Source: an uncultured Elusimicrobia bacterium | GTDB lineage: Bacteria; RUG730 | DNA: 9,968 nucleotides | Direction: 5' to 3' | Assembly: GCA_900321865.1 (NCBI GenBank) | Contig: ONXP01000039.1 | Location: 1 to 9,968 of the forward strand | Shown: in pieces, positions 1-9,400 of the stretch | Position numbering within the stretch: the stretch's first letter is position 1 | How the letters are laid out: the number at the start of each line of letters is the position of its first letter | Notes under the pieces: model-generated | Told to the model about the DNA's origin: nothing | The model's database searches: none | The model's input: the letters and a program-made list of their open reading frames with translations, nothing else | Translations under genes and position numbers: made by a program

Positions 1-2
1 AA

Positions 3-413
3 TTTTTTGTGAATGAGAGGAGATTTGAGAAATTAATAAAATATTTAGGGAATGAGCTGAGTTATTTTGAGGCTAGGGAGAAGGAGATAGATATTGATGG
101 TTTAGCGGAATTTTCGAGGAAGGTATTTAGAGAAGATTATTTTTCGAAGTATTTGGGTTTTGATGGAGGGATTGAAGAAGAGAATAAGAGAAAAGAATTG
201 AAAGATTTTAGGAGATTAGATTTGGCGAAGGAGAATATGGATGAATTTTATAGATTAGCGGAGAAGAGGAATGAGGTGATGGCTTCTAAGGTTTTGGAGC
301 GAGGGATGAAGAAGGAAGAGGTTAGGGTGATAATTTTGGGAGGATATCATGCTAGTGGAGTGAAGGATATTTTGCGAGCTAGTGGAGTGAGTTTTGATGA
401 GATTTTGCCGAGA
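3..413 (+). other. Protein region: C-terminal part of a TIKI/TraB-like (GX2H) domain
   Basis: Residues 1-137 look well ordered and conserved compared with the rest. The end of the region reads RNEVMA (residues 89-94), then a beta-strand RVIIL, then GGYHASG (113-119), then DILRASGVSFDEILPR. TIKI/TraB/PrgY-type domains carry two GX2H motifs and a conserved Arg/Asn helix before the last one. GGYH fits the second GX2H, and the first would lie upstream of the window. Similar endings (RN..ma, vGGfH..Gi, L...giSy, P) are, from memory, seen in uncharacterised proteins of Omnitrophota. The codons differ from the centre of the gene: GAG, AAG, AGG, TTG and GTG are common. ChaN/EreA-like domains are an alternative. 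The assignment rests on one short motif. Confidence 0.4.
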
Positions 414-3400
414 TCTAGTGAGAAGAATGACAAGAGTTTGTATCAAAAAAGAGTGAAGCTGCAAGGAGAAAGGTTTTTAGGTAAAAGTTTAGAAAAAGGA
501 GAAAAAGGAGAAAAAGGAGAAAAAAATGCTAAAAATCTTGATAAAAATTTAGGAAATTCAAGAAAGAATGAACAAAAAAGCTTGATAAAATTGGAAAATA
601 TTGAAAATAGAAAAAATAATTTTATAGAAAAAAATAATGATAGGCTGCAAGTTTTGTCAGTTTTTTCTGATATGGGCTTGACATTATCTGGAGATAAAAT
701 AGAAAAATTTGTGGAATTTTTGGTGAATAAAGAGAATTTTGAAGAAAAAAATTTGAAAAATCAAAAGATTTTAGAAGAAAAATATAAAGCCTTAGACGAT
801 GATTTAAAGTATATGATAAGTATTTTGGCATATTATAGTGGGAATAAGGATATAGATATAGAAAGTTTTGAGAAAAATAAAAAATTGACAAAAGAAGAAG
901 AGATTTTAAAGGAAGCAGGGAAAAAGTTAGAGGAAAAAGGGAAAGAATTTGGAGTAGATGTGAATTTAGAAGAAGCGAGAAAGATTTTAGAGGAAGATGA
1001 AAGAAGGGAAGAATTAAAGAGAATACAAGATGAAATAGAGAAAAAATTAAATAAGAGTGAAGAAAAAGATATTAATAAAAATTTAACAATTAGAGAGAGA
1101 TTGAAGAGATTTAATGAAGAAGTTTTGAAATTGGTAAAAAAATTTTTTGGCGGAGTATTAGGTGGGGAAATAGAAGAAGAAAAATTAAAAAAACTTTTAC
1201 AATGGAAAAATAAAATAAAAACAAATTTTAATAATAATAATGAAATTAATACATCTCCTAAATATAAATTAATATTGGAGTTAGAAAATGAGAATGATAT
1301 AAGCTTAAAGAAGCAATCTAATAAGGAAATTGAAATAGAAATAAAAGATATAGAAATTAATGGAGTAAAATATTCTTTTAATGATGGAAGAAATAAACAG
1401 ATAAAATTTTATAGATATGATGCTGAAAAAGATTTACAAGGAGAAGGGAAAAATGATGTTAGGCATGTAATAGACAAGAATGGGAATTTTTGCATTTTAT
1501 TAGATGGAAGAACGATAAAATTTATACAAAAGATTTATGAAACTATTTTAAATCAAGATAAAAAAAATAAAGATAAGGCACAAAAAGCAGTAAACGAACT
1601 TTTAAATGTTTTTGTTAAGCATGAAGCTAGAGAATATAAATATGAGAAGGAAAGAAAAACATCAGAAGAAGCACATAAAGAAGCACATAAAGAAGCGATA
1701 AAAGAAGCATTTGAAGAAGGAGAATATACGGAGTGGTTTTTGATTTGTCTTTATAATCTTATTAATGAAGAAGATGCTGAGAAAAAAGATTCATTAGCTT
1801 TAATTTTTTTGAAATTATTAGAAAAAGAGGAAGAAATAAAAAAGAAAATAGATGAATTGAGAGAAAAAACTTATGAAAATATTATTTCTTTGGTTATGAA
1901 TTGTATTTTTAATAAGGAAGCAGAGAAAAATGAAAAAGATATTAAAGATTTTTTGATTGAAAAGGTTGGGAAATTATATACTTCTAAAAACTTAAAAGGA
2001 AAAGAAGTTCAAAATAAAAAAGAAATTAAAGAAGATAAAATAACTAGTTTGCTTGGCAAAAAAAATTCTTTTGATGAAAGGGTGTATTTTGATAAGAAAA
2101 AAATGATACAAGAATTTTCAATTAATGCTTTTGATGCTTTTGAATTGCCATTAAATAAAATTAATAAATTAAAAATAAAAAATATAAAGATTTATAAAAG
2201 TGAAGAAGCATATGATGTAAAATATAAAATAGATGGAGATTCTTTTTGTGTAGCATTAGGTAAAGATTTATTATCATTATCATCAAAAGATAATGTTTTA
2301 GATATGCTTTTAAAAGCCATATTGAATTATGGATTGGAAGAAAAATATCAAAGGAAAAAAGGGAAAGATGAAGTTTTTTGTCAGGAAGCAGCATTAGATG
2401 AAATATACAAAGAAAAACCAGAATTTTGGTTTTTCATAAAAGGAATTAATGCTTTTGTAAAAAAAACTTTATTCAAAAAAGGAGAAATCTATAAGCCTTT
2501 TTTTAAAGATAAAGAAGAATTAAATGATTTTTTTAAATCTGTTTGTTATTACCATAACGAAGCAATATTATATTCTAAAAACCCTATAAAATTTTTTAAA
2601 AAATATTTTAAATTCAAAGGATTATATTTTGATGAAATAGTTGATATTTTGAATGAAGATATAGAAGAATTATCAGATATAAAATATAAAAAGATTAAAG
2701 AACTTATATCAAATATACCCAGACTAAAAGTATATAAATTTAATTCGAAAGAAAAACTCAAAGGAATTAGACATGAAATTGTAAAAAATTTACAAGATAA
2801 TTCAGATTTTTATAATATTTTTTTGGCAGAAGATTTTATAGATATTATAACACATATGAATGTGAGTAGTTTGACTTTAAAAAAAATTGTAGAAATTTTT
2901 ATAAAACATGAAAAAACAATATATGAATATGAAAAAGAAGGGTTTTCTTTAGAAAAAGCTTGTGAAATGGCTATGAAAAAAAAATATATGGATGGAGAAT
3001 ATGCGGAATGGGTTCTTATAGGATTAGAATATCTTGTTTATAAAAAACAAAGCAATAAAGAAATACAAGAATATTTTAAAAATGTATTTAGGGAATTAAA
3101 TATTGAAAAGATTAATGATTTATTTAATAATAATTTTGATAGTTTAAGCTTTAAAGAAATTATAAGTTCTATTTTTAAAGTAATTAAAATTGATAATAAC
3201 GAATATAAAAAAATATGTTATGATCATTTTAAAAAATATATTGATATAAATAAACTATTTTTTGAAAGATACTTAGATAATTATTTTGTAAAAAAAATAA
3301 GATTAAATAATAATAATAATAAAGATAGTTTTACATTAGATATTGAAGAAAAAACATTGAATATCAATAATTCTAAACTATCAAATTTTTTAACTTCATT

Positions 3401-6400
3401 AAAAGAAAAAAATTTGTTTTTGCATAATTTTCTTTTAAATAATATTATAGCATCGTTATATTTAGACAAAGAATTGAAAGAATTAAATCTAGAACAAAAT
3501 GAGGATGATTTTAAAAGCAATCCTTTTATGTATTTTATTTTCAAAATGATAGAAATATATCTTAAAAAAGATGATAATAGCAACGAAGAATTAAAAGAAG
3601 ATAATTTATTAAATATTTTTGAAAAAATTTTTAAATTATATTCTGATTCTGAGGTTTTGACTGATATTTTTACTTGTGATAAAGAAGAAAGATATGATGT
3701 TTTTCTTGATAAATTATATTTAAATCTGAATGACGAAGAAAAAAAAATATGTACCAGATTAGGATTGGAAGGCCCCTTAGATTATGAGAAAAATTTATCA
3801 AAAAGTATATTAGAAGAAATAAAAGATAACGAAACTTTTAAAAATTGTAACGATATAAAATTTAATATAGTTTATAGTAATGAGAATCCACACTTTCAAA
3901 TAAAATATGAAATAGATGAAAATGAAATATTAAATTTATCTTTAACAAAAGAATATTATAATTTTTTACTATCTTTGCCTAAAGAATTTTGTATTTTTAT
4001 TTTAACAAATTTTATAAAAAATAATTTTAATAAAATAGAAGAAGATTTTTTAAATGAAAATAATTTAGATAGTTTTTTGTGCAAAAATTTAGAAAACTTA
4101 TTTTTAGATCAATATATTTCCGAAAACACAAAGGAAAATTTTAAAAACTATATTTTTAATATTTTTGAATTTAAATTTAAATTTTTAGTAGAAAATAAAA
4201 ATTTTTTCAAATTAAATATTCCAATAGATAGAAACAAACAAGAACAGTTTTATAGAAATATTTATCTTATTTACAAAAACTATATTGCAAATGATGATTA
4301 TTATTTTTTATTAAAAAATTTTTTTAAATTTATTGATAAAACAGGAATATTGATAAATGAGTATTCTGTTATACAAGATCAATATAAAAATAATCAAAAT
4401 AAATTTTTAGAAAAATTAGACATAGACTGCATACAGAATCTATGTGAAGATTCTAATGCATTTATTGAAACTGATTCAAAAATAATAGATATAGATGGAG
4501 AAATAAACTTAAAGGAAATAGAGAAAAAATTAGAAGAAATTATAGAGAATAAACAACAAGAAAATAAAAAATTATTAAACATCGACGATGTTTTAGGAAA
4601 ATTATATTTTATTAAAAGTAGCAAAAAAGAATCCGAATCTTTTGGTATTTCAAAGAAATTTTTAGAAACATTACAAAAAAAGTATTGCCATCTTATGTCT
4701 TATATTGTTTTATTAAATTATGTTATATATAAATTAAATTTTGGACAAAAAGCATTTTTAAAACTAATGACAATATGTCCAGAAAAGATATTAAATATAA
4801 TTTTAGATTCTTTTTCAAAAAAATATCCAGAAGAGATAAACAAAATACCAAACGATTTTCAAGATAAGATAAATATATTTTTTAAAATTAAAGATTTTTC
4901 TATTTATGAAGAAATTGAGAAAATAAAACAATATAATATTTTTCAAGAAACATATGCTAATGAATTTATTAATTTTATTATAAAACTTTTGAAGGGATTT
5001 GAAGATGGAAGATATAATTTAACAACTGATAAAGAATATTTTTTCTTAAAAATATTGCTTTTTTATAAAAATAATGGAGAAGACCATTTAACAGAAAAAG
5101 AATCTAATATAAAAAAAATGATTGAAGAAAATCCTAGATTAAAGGATGCTTTAGAAAAATTAGAATCTAGTTTAAAAGAAAGGAAATATATATTTAAATA
5201 CGAAAAAAACTTTAAAGATGTTTTGCCTCTTTTTATAAATAAGGAAAATTTTTATAATATAAGTTATGATGATGAAGGAAATAAATGTACAATTAAAATT
5301 TTACAGGATGGAAAACTTGATTATTGTAATGCGGAAATAGAATATAAAGATGGGAGTTTTTATAAAGGAGAAGTAAAAAAAGATGGTAATATTTTTATAA
5401 GACATGGAAAAGGGTTTTTAAAAAAAAGATATCCTCATTCTAATAAAATAATAAATGTATGTTACGAAGGAACTTGGAATGATGGAGAGATTGAAAATTC
5501 TGGAAAAATATATTGGGAAGAAGAAGGAAGTAATAAATTTTATAGTTTTTTAAAAGATACATTCAAAAATGTTATTACAAGTTTTATTTTTTTAAAAATA
5601 GCTTCTTACCTATTTGTAGTTTTTAAGCCTTTTAATACAAAAAACGAAATTTTCAATAATATAGTTAATATATTTAAATTTATTATTTTTTCTATTTTGT
5701 ATGTTTTTTTGATAATAGTTCCGTTATCGTTTCCGTTGGCGATTATTATATTGGTTGGTACTTTATTTAGATTTATTTTTTATAAAGGAATGAACGAAAT
5801 AAAAATTTCTAATATGCAGAAAAAATTAAATGGAGAAACATTAGAAGATTTGATTAAAGAAGAAAGAAATTTTAGATTAGGAGTAAAAGTAATATTGAGT
5901 TTTTATATTCCTTTTTCTAATATTTATAAAGAAATGATAGAAAATAATTTTAATGGATATCAAGGCTGGGGGTATCAACATAGAGTATTAAGAATTGGAG
6001 AGAAAATGTTAAATAAAAAATCTTTTCATGAAACATTGTTTTCCAATAAAAAAGATATATTAGAATATTTATATTTTAAACAATATATACAAGAAAATCC
6101 TATGCTATATTATAATAAAATAGTTAATAATGATGATGCTACTGCTGCTACTCTTACTACTAAAGAAATGTTTTTAAAAAGCATTGGAATAACAGAAGAA
6201 ATATATAATTTATACAAACAAAAAGGAATTCCTATAATTACATCTGCTAATGATAAATTTCATTCTATGTTATGTATAGTTAATACAGAAAAAACTTTTG
6301 ATGAATTAATTGAAGGTAGTGATAGAGACGATATAAAGATAATAAACGAAAGCGATAATTTTTATTTTTGTTTTGTTACAAGATTAAAAATAAAAAATTT

Positions 6401-9400
6401 TCAAAATTATTCAGGATATTGTTATATTATTAGTGCTTTGATGCAAATTATTACTGAAAACATATCTATGAAATTACTAGAAAAAAATTTGAATAATCAA
6501 GAAATCTTTACAAAATTAGTCTATAATTCTGGAGAACAGATTAAAAAAGAATTCCAAGAAGAATTTATAAAATATTTAATTTTATTAGAAAAAATAATGC
6601 AAGGAATATCTATTAGAAATGAAGAAGAATTAAAAAATGTAATAGAAGAAATAAAAAAGATTGATATAAAAACTTTAAAATACAAAGCTGGAACAGAATT
6701 AGAAAATAAAAAACATAAGAAATTAAGTCATTTTTTTGATATATACTCAAAAATATTTGTAGATTTTAAAAGATATGAAATAAATAAAGAAAAAATAATA
6801 GAAATAGAAAAATTATTTGAAAAAAAACATAATTTGAAAAAGTTAAAAATAAAAAAATTAGAACAAGAAAAAATTGAGAAAATAGATAAAAAAATAGATA
6901 TATATGAAAAAATAGAGGATGTTGAAAAAAAACTAAAAGATTTAGAAATAAAAAAAGAAAACGAAAAAATAAAATTTTTGCAAGAATTTAAAGACATATT
7001 AGTATTGTTAAAAATATTAGATTTAAATGAAAAAACTTCTGAAATAATAATAAATAAAGGGCTGATAATAATAGATAAAATATATCAATGTTCTAATAAT
7101 AGAGACTTTAAAAATTTAAAAGGAAAATGGAGTAGCTATTTTTTTTCTGTTCATAAAATTTTGTCAGAAAATAATCAATTTATTTTTTTTAATCCTTTCA
7201 TTAATTTTGGATCTATAGAAAATAAGTTTTCAAGAATTGGTTTTGATAGTCCTATGTATAAAAACGATATAGATTCAAAGTATGATACAGGTTCAGAAAT
7301 ATCATTGGAACAAGAATCATTGGGACAAGAATCATCGGAACAAGAATCATTGGAACAAGAATCATCGGAATCCGAAGACTTGAATTTGTCAGATCTGTCA
7401 ATATTGAAGTCAGAATTAAACAAAGACTTTGATTTTTTTAAAGAGCCTTCAGATAATCAAAGTTTTAAGATGAATAAAGACATATCGTTAAACGATAATT
7501 TTATTATTTTTGATTTAAAAGAAACTGATAGTTTTCTTTTGTTGTATAAAAATAATGTAGAGAATATTTATAATAAAAATTATGAAAAATTTGATTTAAT
7601 GTTAAAAGGGATAGGTTTTACAAGTGGTATAAATTATCTTTTGGAAGATAGTAGTGAATCAGAAGAAGAAAAGATGAAACCAGGTAGTGAACAAAAAATA
7701 AAAATATTTCTTAAAACTATGTTAAATTCTGCCATTTATGAATACATAAACAATTATATTGTTTATGATATTGATATTGATAAAATAAAAGAATTATTTT
7801 TTAAACATATTTCAAAATATTTATTATCAGGTAAAAATTTATTTGATATAAATATAAATGAGATCCCTCTTAACAGTGACAAATTCCATTATGGTTTTAA
7901 AATTAAGCATCTTTTTTTTAATATTAATGTAAAAGATAAAAAAAATAGTATATATGATAATTCATATATTCAAAAAGAAGATAAAATTTATTCAAACTTT
8001 AGTTTCAGTTTTCATGATGATACCGAAACTAAATGTTGTGTTTATAAAATTGATGATAATATTCAAAAAGTATTTTCTTTTGAAGATATAATAAATATGA
8101 ATCTAGATTCTATAGATCCTAATAAAATAGATTCTAATGAAACTATTCTAGAAAAAATTGATATATGTCTTAAATTTTTGGATTTAATAGATGATATATT
8201 TTTATTAGATACCAATAATATGTTGTTTGTTATGAAAGAAGAAAAAATTGATTTTAATTATTTTGGGAATAATAGGGCTGATTTCTCTTTAATTTTTTCA
8301 TTGATTAATAAAAATACTGGTAAATATAATATTAATTATAAATCTATGGAATATTTATATAAAACCAAAGCAATGCGAGACAACTTTAAAGAAGTTTCTT
8401 CATATTTCGACAAAGGACGAATGCAGAAATATATAACAATTCGAAATTATAAATTATTTTATACAAAGATGGAAACAATTTTAAAAAAATTAAAAGAAAG
8501 AAAATATAAAAAAGGGAAAGAGAAAGACGATCAATTTATAGAAAAATTTGAGATATCTTTAAAAAGTTTAAAATCAATATTATACAAGAATGAATTATTT
8601 ATAGAAATATTTGAGATATCTTTAAAAAATTTAAAATCAATATTATACAAAAATGAATTATCTGATAATTGGTATTATAAAGATAGTTGTTTTTCCAGTA
8701 TTATAGAGAAAATTATAAATAAAGGCGAAGATATAGTAGTAACATCATATGATAAAGAAGAAATGCAAGGGGACAAACTATATCATGGCGGTTTATATTT
8801 TAAAGATGGGAAAATTTTTTATAATGAAAAAGTAGGAATAACATATCGTAGGATTGTTAATAATCTTCCTACTAATTTAAGAGTTTTTATGGAGAAAAGC
8901 TTCTTATCAAGAATAGTGATTTCAAGTTTAATAAAAGAGTTTTCTATATATTACGACGTCGAAAAATATGAAAAAAATCTTGAAAATTATATTAAAAAAC
9001 AATTCATTATAAAATATATTTCATTTTTGATTACATTTTCAGAAACCCAATTACTAAGAGATATTATAAAAATAGAGTGTGAAAATCCTAATTTTACTGA
9101 AAATTTGAAAAAATATTTTTATGATAGTTATGCTTATGCAAGTATTAATTATCATGATCGTAATGCTTATGCAATTGTTGTTAACTGGTTTAAAAAAAGT
9201 AGTAAAAGATTATTATTCGTTAAAGATGATGGATCAATTCCTGTTAATCATAAATTTGATATTGATGCAGGAATAGAAAACTTGGCAATCTTAAAAAATT
9301 TTATCAATTATCGTAATAATTTTGCCGCTTTTACTGGCAATTTTTCTATTGATTTATTTGGAGAAAAAGTTGAGACAAGAAAAGAAGGAAATTTAGAAGC

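Larger units (their letters stand above)
6363..8110 (+). other. Protein region: possible ubiquitin-specific-protease-like fold, probably inactive
   Basis: Residues 2135-2148 read NYSGYCYIISALMQ. The USP Cys box is N-x-G-x-T-C-Y-x-N-S-x-L-Q. Asn is kept at -5 from Cys2140, Tyr at +1, Ser at +4 and Leu at +6; Gly and Gln are each shifted by one place. Far downstream, 2665-2698 reads NFSFSF...KCCVYKIDDNIQKVFSFEDI, which resembles the USP ending GHYxxY...WYxFDDxxVxxVSxEEV, including the Asp pair (2684-2685). Just before it lies FHYGFKIKHLFFNINV, like the strand before the His box. The catalytic His position appears to be Asn or Ser. A coiled coil and a Ser/Glu/Gln repeat fill the middle, and large insertions are common in USPs. 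No zinc-finger CxxC pairs are seen. This is a motif-level reading only. Confidence 0.3.

Noticed and set aside
300-330. AGGAAG/GGAG-type ribosome binding sites followed by ATG or GTG inside the frame
   Set aside because: Purine-rich strings are everywhere in this gene because of Lys/Glu codons, and there is no change of frame or stop nearby to suggest an internal start.
492-524. CRISPR-like array or iteron origin for the short repeats
   Set aside because: The repeats at 492-524, 7302-7376 and 8535-8660 are contiguous, in frame and of codon-multiple length, with no spacers.
480-530. Collagen-like Gly-x-y repeat
   Set aside because: Only three EKG units occur, without proline, so a triple helix is not credible.
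255-891. Minus-strand ORFs at 255-464 and 622-891
   Set aside because: They lie antisense to the continuous plus-strand frame, have Leu/Ser/Phe/Tyr-rich composition expected from the complement of a Lys/Glu/Asn-rich gene, and show no ribosome binding site or motif.
1620-1640. HExxH zinc metalloprotease motif at residue 540
   Set aside because: The sequence is HEAREY, not HExxH. A metal site with His558 is possible, but a gluzincin/metzincin protease is not supported.
2161-3583. Minus-strand ORFs at 2161-2394, 2549-2761 and 3281-3583
   Set aside because: These are antisense shadows; their apparent hydrophobicity comes from the complement of AAA/GAA/AAT codons and is not evidence of membrane proteins.
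4707-4830. Additional membrane segments at IVLLNYVIYKL and KILNIILDSF
   Set aside because: They are short and contain Asn, Lys and Asp; they fit better as the core helices of a soluble module.
4394-6997. Minus-strand ORFs at 4394-4624 and 6728-6997
   Set aside because: They oppose regions that code clear helical and coiled-coil protein on the plus strand, so the Phe/Ser-rich reverse translation is a composition artefact.
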